NCBI GenBank assembly: GCA_016778305.1
Contig: JADHPT010000008.1
Coordinates: forward strand, 22,560 to 86,559
DNA length: 64,000 nucleotides
Direction of reading: 5' to 3'
DNA from: Candidatus Poseidonia sp.
GTDB lineage: Archaea > Thermoplasmatota > Poseidoniia > Poseidoniales > Poseidoniaceae
Below the pieces are notes generated by a model. That model was not told the origin of the DNA and did no database searches. It worked only from the letters and a program-made list of their open reading frames with translations. Shown piece by piece: positions 52,809 through 62,700 of the stretch (positions are counted from its first letter, which is position 1; each line of letters begins with the position of its first letter). The position numbers were made by a program, and so were the translations under genes.

Positions 52809-53521
52809 GTCACCAAAACGGGCTTCTCTTGGCCCGCCTCAGCTGGAGCGTCCCGACGCTGACTGTCGTTCTTTCCACCGTACTGCATGTCCTCGGTAAC
52901 CCAAGAGACGTCCCTTTTTTCATATCTGAGACCGACCAGTATGGACTTCAAGATCATGTGTTCAGTTGGGGCTTAACCATCGGCGGAGTCTGTCAGATGC
53001 TGTATGCTTGGCACCTGTATCATACCCTCGAAGCGCAACGTCCACGGCTGTGGCTCATTGCTTCCATCATTGGAATCTTTTCCAGCCTTAACGCCATACT
53101 CGTGGCACATTTTGACATGTATGATTTCATGGACCCCCACATTCTCACCGCCATGTTCGCATTTGGCGGGGGCGTGCTTTGGGCGATGTTGGCTCTTCCC
53201 TCCTTGGGGACCTTTGCCGATTCGATTGGGCACCGTTTCCGAACCATCGGTTTCTTCATGGCATTTCTCGGATTTATCATCATGATCGCCGCTTTTCAAC
53301 CCGTTGCGAACAGTTTTGATTCCACGGGTATGACCCTCGAAGAATTCCTCAACCGTGCTCAATCCGGCATCGATATCGCCGCTCCTGCTGAATACATTCT
53401 CGTGGCTGGATTGATGGTTTGTTTAGCATCGTTTCATTACGACCTTGTCAAACAACGCTTAATACGCGAAGACGAGAATAACGAAGCAGACAGAAGTATT
53501 GCCTTCGTTGGTAAAGCCTGA
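52775..53521 (+). CDS. six-helix membrane protein, unknown
   Basis: 248 residues from ATG 52775 (MHSRYGRRLPL), starting inside the end of the SDR gene. Six hydrophobic helices are clear: WSVPTLTVVLSTVLHVLG, WGLTIGGVCQMLYAWHLY, WLIASIIGIFSSLNAILVA, MFAFGGGVLWAMLALPSL, IGFFMAFLGFIIMIAAF and ILVAGLMVCLASFHYDL. Acidic residues lie at the loops and the tail is polar. The arrangement recalls DUF998/FRAG1-like proteins but I cannot confirm it. Overlap with the SDR gene indicates coupled translation. Confidence 0.65.
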   Translation: MHSRYGRRLPLSHQNGLLLARLSWSVPTLTVVLSTVLHVLGNPRDVPFFISETDQYGLQDHVFSWGLTIGGVCQMLYAWHLYHTLEAQRPRLWLIASIIGIFSSLNAILVAHFDMYDFMDPHILTAMFAFGGGVLWAMLALPSLGTFADSIGHRFRTIGFFMAFLGFIIMIAAFQPVANSFDSTGMTLEEFLNRAQSGIDIAAPAEYILVAGLMVCLASFHYDLVKQRLIREDENNEADRSIAFVGKA

Positions 53522-53548
53522 TAAGATTGAACATACGACGGTGAAACG

Positions 53549-54121
53549 ATGACTCCTACGTACCAGCATCGTCCTTTTCTTGCCTGCCTTGTCCTCATGT
53601 TGGTGCTGGCAGGGTGTACATCGCCCGATGCTGAACCCCTTCCCGCCGAAGAATCCCAATTTACAATCACAACCTTTCCGGCGTGGAATGGTACGACACA
53701 CATGAACGAATCATTGAACCATACGGCATTGGAAAATACACCCTACATGGCCTACTTCTCCACTCCATGGTGTGCCCATTGTGAGGCGACCATCGATGCT
53801 TACGAGCAGGTCATACCCGCAGGCCAACTCGTCATCTTCTCAAAGGATGAACGTGAGCAATATGCCAACATGACGCAATGGCATGAGACAATGGAGACCA
53901 ATCTCAACCGTACCATCGACCGCCCGATCATCCTAAATCCGACGCTCGCTGCAGACCTTGGAGTCTTTGGTATACCTCACGCATTTTACGTCAATTCACA
54001 GGGTTATGTCCACCAAGTTTTCATCGGAAAACAGGAGAACTTGGCGATCATTCAAAACACCTGGGAAGCAACAGCATCGGCAGTTTTTGACCCCCTCACG
54101 GGTTGGAGTCAAAGTTCTTGA
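53549..54121 (+). CDS. thioredoxin-like lipoprotein
   Basis: 190 residues. Signal and lipobox are LACLVLMLVLAGCTS, so it is probably lipid-anchored outside. The thioredoxin fold shows MAYFSTPWCAHCEATID (CxxC = CAHC) and a cis-proline loop GIPHAFYVNSQGYV. CAHC is typical of exported oxidases/reductases acting on thiols of other exported proteins; many secreted proteins in this window carry paired cysteines. It follows the membrane protein by 27 bases and may share its transcript. Confidence 0.85.
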   Translation: MTPTYQHRPFLACLVLMLVLAGCTSPDAEPLPAEESQFTITTFPAWNGTTHMNESLNHTALENTPYMAYFSTPWCAHCEATIDAYEQVIPAGQLVIFSKDEREQYANMTQWHETMETNLNRTIDRPIILNPTLAADLGVFGIPHAFYVNSQGYVHQVFIGKQENLAIIQNTWEATASAVFDPLTGWSQSS

Positions 54122-54138
54122 ACGTCGAACAAGAGCGA

Positions 54139-54838
54139 TTAATTTGCGAAATGGTATCTGAGAAGGATCAGGATACTCATGATCAACAAGAGAATACCGA
54201 GTCCCAAAATGACAATTCTTGCAAACTTCGGGTCCGAAAGACGGTGTTGGACATGATGACCAACATTGGTCCATACGGCCATTGCTAAAAATCCCGAAGT
54301 GGTATTGATCGTTGCTATGCTAAGTGTGCCGCCGACTCCTCCTGGAATACCTCCCGGATATGATTCAAATTCGACGAGAAAGAATGACATCAAAGAAAAA
54401 ATGACCATCCACTGTTTGGTATTCACAATTTGCATCCCGAAGCCTGTCTTGAATCCGAGTCGGGGGAATCGTTTCGGCGATATTTATAGTTCGTTTTGAG
54501 CGTGCAACGAAAATGAGCAACACTGCGAGAAGAATCATGAGAAATGAACCAAGGTAATGCAGCGTCTTTCCTACAAAACTCTCTGGTTCAAAGGAATTTA
54601 CGGCCAGTCCACAGATGACGTTGACGCTAAAGAAACCGACTCCAAGTCCAATGATCAATGGAATATTGGAGCGGCGGCCGTGTACGGAGGCGTGTGCAGC
54701 ACATGTGGAATTGCTCGGTCCAGGAACCGCCATTCCAACAGCAAGAAGCGTGAGCAGACCCCCAATAACTGCCCATTCCACATGTTTTACAGCGAGGTGA
54801 GCCCTATCATCCTTCTTGCCCAAGAAGAGGAATGACAT
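54139..54838 (-). pseudogene. LysE/RhtB-type amino-acid exporter, frameshifted
   Basis: Two overlapping frames together make one LysE-like protein. The first (from ATG 54836-54838) has the N-terminal helices and the motif AVGMAVPGPSNSTCAAHA of the family. The second frame (to 54139) has the C-terminal half with FKTGFGMQIVNTKQWMVIF, matching the family's second repeat, and two further helices. Removing one base from the G5 run at 54462-54466 (plus strand) joins them into 232 residues, a normal length. Either a true frameshift or a sequencing error in a homopolymer. LysE proteins export basic or other amino acids. The start overlaps the end of mutY by 32 bases. Confidence 0.8.
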
Positions 54839-55832
54839 GTTCGCTCGCTTTGATGAGATCGATCACTTTTTGATCCAAAACGGACATGGCCACCAATGAC
54901 GGATTATGGCCTACTTCAGAAGTCATCTTAGCTGACATGAATACGTGAACTGTCATGGAGCGGTGGCTTAGTTTGTACTTGACTTTCCCTACAAATATCT
55001 GTTCTCCTGTCGGATTTGGGGCCTGACCTTCGTGAAGTTGAGGCCCCCACAGACCTCCGAATAGACCGTCTTGCTTGCGTTGTGAGAGAATGGGGTGCCC
55101 CAGACGATCAAATTCAACACAGGTCCACAATGAGACTTCTTTGACCTTGGTTTTCATCGCTTTTGGATAAGCCGTTGGTGTAGCCTTTCCCTTACAAGAA
55201 GATTGGACTGGGCAACGGTCACACTGAGTTTTTTGGGGCCTGCATACCGTTGCTCCCAATTCCATCAGTGCTTGATTCCAATCACCAGGCCGGTCTTGTA
55301 CCAAGTATTCATCAGCCCAAAATTGTACTTCCTTGGTTGAAGGTTCCATCATCGCTTCCTGCCTTGCCATGACCCGTTTGATATTACCGTCAACACAAGC
55401 GAAGGGTTGACCAAAGGCGATACTTGCAACCGCTGCTGCGGTGTAAGGTCCGATTCCAGGGAGGGACAAGAGAGCGGTGTATGATGAGGGAAGAGAACCA
55501 TCAAAGCCACCATCTGCTGATGGAAGCATGACCAATTGACTCAATGCATGAAGGCGCCGTGCTCTGCTGTAATATCCTGCGCCCTCCCAGGTTTTGAGCA
55601 CCTTGTCGACGGTGGAATCCGCCATGGACTGAACGGTTGGAAAGGTCTCAATCATTCTTCGCCAGTAGAGTATTCCCCGGCTGACTTGGGTTTGTTGGAG
55701 CAGTATTTCACTCAGCAATATCGCCCAAGGATCGTTGGTAGTGCGCCAAGGAAGGTCTCGCCTGTGCTCATCATACCAGTCGAGCAGGTTCCTTTGTGAA
55801 AGCCTGCTCAAGGCAACCACCTCACGCTTCAA
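54807..55832 (-). CDS. mutY: A/G-specific adenine DNA glycosylase
   Basis: Up to 341 residues. The longest frame starts at TTG 55830-55832, inside the end of the upstream gene; GTG 55818-55820 is an alternative and fits family N-termini as well. Catalytic Glu is in LLSEILLQQTQV, the hairpin is LPGIGPYTAAAVAS and the catalytic Asp is in CVDGNIKRVMAR. The cluster motif CRPQKTQCDRCPVQSSC is the full C-x6-C-x2-C-x5-C. The C-terminal NUDIX-like domain (FGGLWGPQLHEG, KYKLSHRSMTVHVF) recognises 8-oxoG. It removes adenine mispaired with 8-oxoG. Confidence 0.95.
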   Translation of the reverse strand: MKREVVALSRLSQRNLLDWYDEHRRDLPWRTTNDPWAILLSEILLQQTQVSRGILYWRRMIETFPTVQSMADSTVDKVLKTWEGAGYYSRARRLHALSQLVMLPSADGGFDGSLPSSYTALLSLPGIGPYTAAAVASIAFGQPFACVDGNIKRVMARQEAMMEPSTKEVQFWADEYLVQDRPGDWNQALMELGATVCRPQKTQCDRCPVQSSCKGKATPTAYPKAMKTKVKEVSLWTCVEFDRLGHPILSQRKQDGLFGGLWGPQLHEGQAPNPTGEQIFVGKVKYKLSHRSMTVHVFMSAKMTSEVGHNPSLVAMSVLDQKVIDLIKASEHVIPLLGQEG

Positions 55833-57870
55833 CTGCTTCCGAAGATTCGGCTTTCTTTGCCTCTATTTTTGCATCATTGGATTTGATTTGCTCCCAAACC
55901 AATTCAGCAATGTCTTTGACTTCCATCTCCGAACCGATTGCACTCAAGCCATCGGTGACCATGGTTGAACAGAAGGGACAACCAACTGCAACGGTGTCTG
56001 CTCCGGTTTCGGCGAGTTCTTTGGACCGGATGACGTTGACGCGGTCGTATCCATCGTCCACGTGTTCTTCCATCCACATTTGGGCACCACCAGCACCACA
56101 ACAGAAGGAATCCTTGCCGTGCCTGGCCGCTTCGACATCGACCCCGCCAATGGCGTCGCGAGGAGCATCGAGTTCACCACCAATGCGGCCGAGGTAGCAC
56201 GGGTCGTGATAGGTGACGCTACCGTCGTGGGCTGGTTCGGGTAGCTTCCCCTCTTGTTGGAGATGATTGATCAGTTGGGAATGGTGCATGACTTCAATGT
56301 CTTCACCGCCGTAGTCCTTGTACTCTTTTCCAAGCGTGTGGAAGCAGTGGGGGCATGAAGCAACAACTTTCTTGACGCCGATTTCCTCAAAAGTGGCTAA
56401 GTTGGTCTCGGCCAGCATTTGGAACAGGTATTCGTTACCCGCACGGCGTGCAGCATCTCCACTACAGCCTTCTTGCATACCGAGGATACCAACGTCAAGG
56501 CCCGCTTCTTTCATGATGCTGATGGTATCACGTGCCACTTTCTTGTTGCGTTCATCGAAGGAGGCAGCGCAGCCTGCGAAGTAGATGTATTCAGCGGGTT
56601 GTGCAACTTTCACATCCAATCCTTCAGCCCAATCACCACGTTCATGGGACGGCAAGCCGTAAGGATTTGAATCGGATTCAAGATTTTCGATGGTCGCCAT
56701 CAGGGGCATGACCGTGTCCTCAACACTCGAGTCAAACTCCATTCGCTCCATCATGAGGTGGCGGCGAGCGTCTGTGAGTTTGGGCACGTGGTCGATGTAA
56801 ATCGGACAGGCTTCAACGCAGGCGTGGCAGGTTGTGCACGCCCAAATGGCATCTTCACCGAAGCGTGCAATGATGTCTTCTTCTGGTGTTTCTCCAGCGA
56901 GGAGGGTGCTAGCATTGTCGTTGGCGTAATTGCGTACGTCATGAATGATCTCCATGGGGTTCAGCGCTTTGCCACTGGCGTGGGCAGGGCACACGTCCTG
57001 ACAGCGAGCACAGGACGTACAAGCCCATCCGTCGATGAGGTCACGCCAGGTAAAATCGGTATAATTCACGGCGCCAAAGGAATCGATGTCGAGTTCATCC
57101 AACAGCACGGCCTTACCGTCTGGCCCCCTTGCAAGAGGTTCCATGGTAGCCATGGGCCTGAGATCGTGGAAGAATACATTGGGAAAGGCCATGACCAAGT
57201 GCATGTGTTTTGACAGTGGAATCAGGAAAAGGAAGACCGAGATGGCCAGCATGTGCGCCCAATAGGCTGCAACCACAAGCGATGTGCTCGGTACGAGGGT
57301 CGCATAGACCCAGTATCCAATAGGTTCCCAGGTGCTTGAGATGGTTGATTCTCCCGCCTCTACGACGAAGGAGGTGGTCGTGATGGTCATGATGAGCAAG
57401 AGAATGACATTGCCTTCGAGTTGAGATTTACCTTTGAGTTTCTCGGGCGTGAATACCACGCGACGCAACAAGGCCGCAACACACCCAACAAAGGCAATAG
57501 CGTAGCCGGTTTCTACAATCAAATTCCAAGGGCCACGCAATAACTCTGGCAGGACCTTTTGTGAGAATTGATTGCCCGTGGCGAGGTCAAACATATCGGT
57601 TGAAAGCATGAGGAAACCCCAAAACATCAGCACGTGAATGCCGCCTGCTACACGGTCCTTCAGGACTTTCTTTTGACCGAGCCAGCCCGTGAGAACTTCC
57701 CTGACTCGGGTGCCCCAATTATCAAACCGGTTCTCAGGTTTTCCTTTGAGTACCAGGCGGCTGGCTTTCACGACTTGATAGAGAAAAAAACCTCCTGAGA
57801 CGCCAAAGAGCACCAGCAGAAGGACCCAACCGGGTATCGGACCATAATCCATAAACAGAGGGTGTTCCAT
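55822..57870 (-). CDS. membrane Fe-S oxidoreductase, heterodisulfide-reductase-like (ETF:quinone type)
   Basis: 682 residues from ATG 57868-57870 (MEHPLFMDYG). A NarI-like cytochrome domain with five or so helices (ending about residue 230) is followed by two [4Fe-4S] motifs (CTSCARCQDVCPA; CTTCHACVEACPI) and two CCG domains (FAGCAASFDERN ... ASCPHCFHTL; HDPCYLGRIGG ... SFCCGAGGAQM ... VGCPFCSTM). This fusion matches the HdrD-like proteins that pass electrons from ETF to quinone in beta-oxidation (EMR). Methanogenic heterodisulfide reductase is unlikely with this layout and setting. No etfAB genes are in the window. MutY follows with an 11-base overlap. Confidence 0.88.
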   Translation of the reverse strand: MEHPLFMDYGPIPGWVLLLVLFGVSGGFFLYQVVKASRLVLKGKPENRFDNWGTRVREVLTGWLGQKKVLKDRVAGGIHVLMFWGFLMLSTDMFDLATGNQFSQKVLPELLRGPWNLIVETGYAIAFVGCVAALLRRVVFTPEKLKGKSQLEGNVILLLIMTITTTSFVVEAGESTISSTWEPIGYWVYATLVPSTSLVVAAYWAHMLAISVFLFLIPLSKHMHLVMAFPNVFFHDLRPMATMEPLARGPDGKAVLLDELDIDSFGAVNYTDFTWRDLIDGWACTSCARCQDVCPAHASGKALNPMEIIHDVRNYANDNASTLLAGETPEEDIIARFGEDAIWACTTCHACVEACPIYIDHVPKLTDARRHLMMERMEFDSSVEDTVMPLMATIENLESDSNPYGLPSHERGDWAEGLDVKVAQPAEYIYFAGCAASFDERNKKVARDTISIMKEAGLDVGILGMQEGCSGDAARRAGNEYLFQMLAETNLATFEEIGVKKVVASCPHCFHTLGKEYKDYGGEDIEVMHHSQLINHLQQEGKLPEPAHDGSVTYHDPCYLGRIGGELDAPRDAIGGVDVEAARHGKDSFCCGAGGAQMWMEEHVDDGYDRVNVIRSKELAETGADTVAVGCPFCSTMVTDGLSAIGSEMEVKDIAELVWEQIKSNDAKIEAKKAESSEAVEA

Positions 57871-58001
57871 CGTTTTCACCAAGAACGCAAACCTGCGCAA
57901 TTCTGTCCAAGCGGAGGCGCACTTTGAAACCACCGTCAAGAACCAACGGAGATTCGGCATCCTTTGAGAAGGAATATGAAGGCAAAGCCCGTGTTCGTGT
58001 C
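57871..58001. promoter_or_regulatory. divergent intergenic region, oxidoreductase / mevalonate kinase
   Basis: 131 bases with both genes reading outward. The plus-strand frame of the kinase is open throughout, so an alternative longer N-terminus (GTG 57991 or 57997, or ATG 57924) cannot be ruled out. I see no TATA box at a good distance from either start. Confidence 0.3.
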
Positions 58002-58985
58002 ATGGGGGTTGAAGCAGGACCGCAGAAGGCGAGTGCTCCCGCCAAATGCATTCTTTTTGGAGAACATGCAGTCGTCTACGGCGAGCCTGCCGTAGCCGTT
58101 GCCCTTGAACAACGCCTTCACCTTCAACTCACACCAGCAAAGTCCTGGAACGTGGGGGGCCGTCTGCTTCAGTCCGAACGCCATCCGCACATCGTTGCTC
58201 TGAAGGCCGCTCTCCTCGATGATTCAGTACCCCCCATGTCGATTCACGTCAGCAGTGATATTCCACGGGCGTCTGGACTCGGTTCCAGTGCCGCCCTCAG
58301 TGCGGCTGTGGGTCATGCTTTTGCCGCCTTGGCAGATCAAAAGGATATAACGAACGAAGCGTTGAGCACGCTGGCACACCAGGCCGAAGCCCAAGCACAA
58401 GGTGGATTAGCATCGCCCCTCGACACTTCTACCAGCACGGAAGGAGGTGTTATTGTCCTTTCAGACAAGAAAGAGGATTTCTGTACTTGGCTGTACACGC
58501 GCAGGTTGGAAGTACCCTCTGGAGAACGAGTTTGGGAGGTGCACAGCCTTGATTTGAAGCGAGATGACGACATCTATCTCGTTCTCGGTAATACCGGCAT
58601 TCATGCCCCGACATCTGCTCAGGTAGCATTGGTCGCTGCTGCCTTGGAAGAATCACCCGAGCGAATCCAAGAAATCAAGGCGATTGGGACCATTTCTCGA
58701 CGCGGCCTCGACGCACTACAGCGAGGTGATTACACCGCTGTGGGCCACGCTATGAGTGAAAATCACGTCCTGTTGAGGAATCTTGGCGTGTCGTCCCGTG
58801 AACTTGAAGATCTGATCAATGCTGCACTCCCAACCTCGCTGGGCGTCAAATTAACAGGAGCGGGTGGAGGAGGGTGTATGGTGGCTCTAACACGGCGACC
58901 AAAAGAGACTGCTGAGGCCATTGAATTGGCAGGAGGGCGTACCTTCGTATCCCGTATAGGAAATGCTGGAGCGAGAACAGATTAG
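58002..58985 (+). CDS. mvk: mevalonate kinase
   Basis: 327 residues from ATG 58002 (MGVEAGPQKASAPAK). GHMP-kinase motifs: SAPAKCILFGEHAVVYGEPA at the N-terminus, PRASGLGSSAALSAAVG as the ATP loop, and KLTGAGGGGCMVAL near the end. It phosphorylates mevalonate in isoprenoid synthesis, needed for archaeal ether lipids. It would act just before a phosphomevalonate step that the fused aconitase X at 25.5-27.3 kb may carry out. It is followed by the TBP gene with its own promoter. Confidence 0.94.
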   Translation: MGVEAGPQKASAPAKCILFGEHAVVYGEPAVAVALEQRLHLQLTPAKSWNVGGRLLQSERHPHIVALKAALLDDSVPPMSIHVSSDIPRASGLGSSAALSAAVGHAFAALADQKDITNEALSTLAHQAEAQAQGGLASPLDTSTSTEGGVIVLSDKKEDFCTWLYTRRLEVPSGERVWEVHSLDLKRDDDIYLVLGNTGIHAPTSAQVALVAAALEESPERIQEIKAIGTISRRGLDALQRGDYTAVGHAMSENHVLLRNLGVSSRELEDLINAALPTSLGVKLTGAGGGGCMVALTRRPKETAEAIELAGGRTFVSRIGNAGARTD

Positions 58986-59027
58986 GCCAAGGTTCGGATG
59001 AGAGTTGACTTTTATTGCCGAAATTCC

Positions 59028-59040
59028 TTTTATATAGTAA
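59028..59040 (+). promoter_or_regulatory. TATA box of the tbp gene
   Basis: TTTTATATAGTAA at 59028-59040. The centre of TTTATATA (59029-59036) is 26-27 bases before the ATG at 59059, the archaeal spacing between TATA box and start site, so the mRNA would be leaderless or nearly so. GAAA just upstream could serve as part of a BRE. It is the clearest promoter in the window. Confidence 0.75.
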
Positions 59041-59058
59041 ATGTATTTGGGTCTTTAT

Positions 59059-59673
59059 ATGACCACCGATGAAGAACGCCTTACTGTAGTAAACGTTGTC
59101 GCCAGCACCCGTGTTGCCGAAGAACTTGACCTGCCTGATATCGCCATTCAACTCAATTGTGAGTATGAACCCGAACAATTCCCTGGTGTCGTCTACCGTG
59201 TTACTGAGCCGAAACTTGCCATTCTCATGTTCCGCTCTGGCCGTGCTGTGTGCACCGGTGGAAAGGACGAAGACAACATCCACACGGGTATCGACCGCAT
59301 GATCAAAGACTTGCGCGCTGCCGGAATTGAAACATGGGACCTCAAAGATGTCACCATCGAAGTCCAAAACATGGTGGCGACCTACGCCCTTCATTACCCG
59401 GAAGACTACGACGGTGTTGACAAATTCACCGGCGAGCCTCAAGCAGGCGTTCCCCGTAAACTGAATCTGAACCATCTTACCTTCCACCTGCCCTTCGACA
59501 AGGTTGAATATGAGCCAGAACAATTCCCAGGCCTCATTTACCGACTTGACGACCCCAAGGTCGTCTGTCTGATCTTCGGTTCAGGAAAGATGGTCATCAC
59601 CGGCGCCCGTCACAAGGACGAGATTCTCGAAGCCGTTGAAATTATCAAAGACGAGCTCGCTGACCTTCTCTGA
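59059..59673 (+). CDS. tbp: TATA-binding protein (TBP)
   Basis: 204 residues from ATG 59059 (MTTDEERLTVVNVV). The saddle is built from two direct repeats of about 90 residues: the first with CEYEPEQFPGVVYRVTEPKL and LMFRSGRAVCTGGK, the second with VEYEPEQFPGLIYRLDDPKV and LIFGSGKMVITGA. TBP binds promoter TATA boxes and recruits TFB and RNA polymerase. Its own promoter has a strong TATA box, so autoregulation is possible. An in-frame ATG six codons upstream lies between TATA box and start site and is rejected. Confidence 0.98.
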   Translation: MTTDEERLTVVNVVASTRVAEELDLPDIAIQLNCEYEPEQFPGVVYRVTEPKLAILMFRSGRAVCTGGKDEDNIHTGIDRMIKDLRAAGIETWDLKDVTIEVQNMVATYALHYPEDYDGVDKFTGEPQAGVPRKLNLNHLTFHLPFDKVEYEPEQFPGLIYRLDDPKVVCLIFGSGKMVITGARHKDEILEAVEIIKDELADLL

Positions 59674-59708
59674 GTTCCTTCAGCCAATTGGCTACAGGAG
59701 AAGTCTTG

Positions 59709-62700
59709 ATGTTCTCCCGATTCCGTGGAGGTATCATGGGGGAGAGTCTTTGGCGCCGAACGCTTCCCTTTGCCCTGGTCCTTTTGCTCCTCTTGAACTT
59801 GGTCCCCGTTGAGCACCCCGAGGCCTTGGACGACTCAACAGCCCACCGTTCATCGGCAGGGGACCCCGGTGTGTCTGACGTACCTACATGGCGAATCGGC
59901 GACCGCTGGATCTATGCTGGAACCTTTGACCCGACCATCTTGGTGACAGACACAGGCGTCGAGGCAACGGTTGGTGAAATTCAAGGCGACACAACCGTAG
60001 AGGTGACCGGCATTAGCACCCAAAATGTGGATACCATGTCGGTGCTCGCCTACACCCTTCGAACCTCAGCGAACTTTGACAAATCTGGCGTATCGCTCGA
60101 AGGCTATGCTGGAAACGTCTACATCCAATTTACACAAACAGAATACCTCAGAGTCAGTGACCTCTCACCCATACGAAGCGATTTAGACCTCTATATTCGC
60201 TTTGTACCGAGCGGCATTTCATTCCTTGAGCAACTTCTAGGAGACATCACCATCACCACCACCTATTCACCGGTCAACGAAAATTACGACTTCCCGATCC
60301 GAGTCGATGAACGATGGACCACCACCACCACGTCCTACTCTCAGTGGTCTGGTCAAAGCGATTACATCACCCCTTTCCCTCCTCCCGAGACCGACACCAA
60401 TACCACCACTTGGGTGGTCACCAATACCGGAAAACCCTACAACGATATCGGGCAAACCATCGATTATGGCGGATGCAATGAATCCTACGAGATGACATCG
60501 ATCAACAGCGATGGAATTTCCGAAGGCTACCGCTGGTATTGCCCAGAAGTTCGCAATTATGCTTGGCTTCACACGTCCGATGACATCGGACTGACCATCG
60601 ATTTCAAACTCAAGCGGTACGACCCTGTGGGCGCCACAGGTGTCGAACCCTACACGAATCCCGGGCTCCGTTCAGAATGCCTTGAGGTTGTTCCAGAACG
60701 CAGCATTACGGCCCTCAACACGCCGATGGAAGTTTGGGTCAACGCTTCATCTTCTTGCTTTTTGAATACAGCTGGCCTTTCACTTGAACTTCATCATGAA
60801 GTGGAGGGTTTTGTAACCGCCCTAACGACCGCCGCCAACGGCAGTGCTTGGACTACCATCGACATCGGTGATGCCTTGGATTCCTCGGCGACGCAACTCG
60901 ATTACGCAAGCCACGGATTGGTGGCTAAATCCGGCGATAAGGTTGGAGCAGCCACGGTGACACTCGACGAATATCTCGTAGGTTTGGATGTCTTCGCCGA
61001 TGAAGAAGCGACTGTTATTTTGCGAAAACGCTGCACTGATGACGTATGCGTGACCACCCCACTCAACGCCCTGTCTGGATTCAACGTCCTACCCGGTGAC
61101 TATTTGGATATTGAATTAGCCTTCAACAACCGAGGGATCACAACCTCCGCTGCTACGGATGCTCGCCTCACGACGCCCGACGGTTTGGAAACCACCATCA
61201 CGCTCCCTGCACTCCAAACTTATCAATCGCACAAATTGTTTCAGAATTGGACGGTCCCAGAAGACGCTGCGATTGGCTCCTTGCAGGTTCTGTGGGAGGC
61301 GGATATCAGCGGCATCAACACAGCAGATGCAGACCTGCAAAATAACCTCGGAACCATTGAACTCTTCGTTGGTCGATTACCAACGCCTCTTGCCGCTGAA
61401 GCCACCGGCCTTACTCGAGAAACCATTCTCCTCAACGCCAGTGAAAGCTTTGACGAAGATGGAGGAGAGGTGTCCTGTGAGTTCTATGTGCCCTTCGACG
61501 ACGGAACACGGACTTGGGATTACGAACGAATCGATTCGCCCTCCTGCCTTCTCAATTACACATGGATTGACGATGGCGTTTACCCTGTGGAAATTACTGT
61601 TGAGGATGAGGAGCGGGATGAAACCGTTCTGATTCTCAATGTCTCGGTGGAAAATCGCGCCCCTAAGATCGAAGTCAGAAGCCAACGAACGGAAGCCAAG
61701 GTGGAATACCCAATCACGCTCTATGCATATGCTAACGACTCAGACTCAGAGGAAGTTTGGCCCGGAGTAGTGGACATTTATTGGCCGGGGGCAAATTGCA
61801 AAGAAGGCTACTACACACGTGTTTGCACGACAACAGCCACCACCGAAGGATGGAAGGCCTTCACCGCCATTGGCACCGACGATGACCGAGCGACCGCAAG
61901 CGCAACCTTTGATGTCAAATTCACCAATATCCACCCGCACAGCATCAACATCCAGATGATTGACAACGATGGGCCGATCATCATGGACGCCCAAGACACG
62001 TGGCACGTGGACGAAGACCAGGCGGTGACCGTCAAGGGACAAGCGCAGGATTCTGTCGACGACATTGAGGACCTCACCCATACCTGGTGGCCCGATGATG
62101 CCCAACCATCCTTGATTCGAGTTTTCGACGGCCGCACCTCTGAATTTGAGATGGTCTGGCTTGAAGCGGGCTTGCACAAAATGCGCCTCGAGGTCACCGA
62201 TTCAGAGGGTGCTTCAAGCGGTGTTGAGGAGCGATGGGTCAGCGTACGCAACGTACCCCCTATCATCGAACCCATCCCCTCCGTATTGCCAATCGCTGAA
62301 GGCCAAACCATCAGTGTTTCAGGTTCGGCAACCGATACACCATCAGACGCTGAAACACTGATCAAATGCTGGGACATCGACCCCAGTATGGATTCAAACG
62401 ACATCGGCAGTGCGGACGACGACTGTGACGTTGTGGGTGACAACCTCACGATTTCTTGGAACCGAAGTGGCATCCACAAATTGGTCTATCACGTTACGGA
62501 TAACGACGGAGCTCACACCAGTGAAGTATTGGTTGTCCAGGTACTCAATACTCCACCAATCGTTCGTACGGCATCTGTTGCGTGCATCGCCTATGAGCCC
62601 TGCCTTCTTGATGCGAGTTCAACCATTGACGCTCTCAATGATATCCAAGGCCTTACCGTGGTGTGGGACATTGATGTCAACGACGATAGCAACGAAGATG

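Noticed and set aside
55822..57870. Methanogenic heterodisulfide reductase HdrDE
   Set aside because: The fused layout with two CCG domains and NarI-like region matches ETF-linked enzymes, and no methanogenesis gene is near.
61811..62479. 222-codon open frame antisense to the giant gene at 59.7 kb
   Set aside because: Ser-rich shadow typical of the opposite frame of Asp/Thr-rich coding sequence; no motif.
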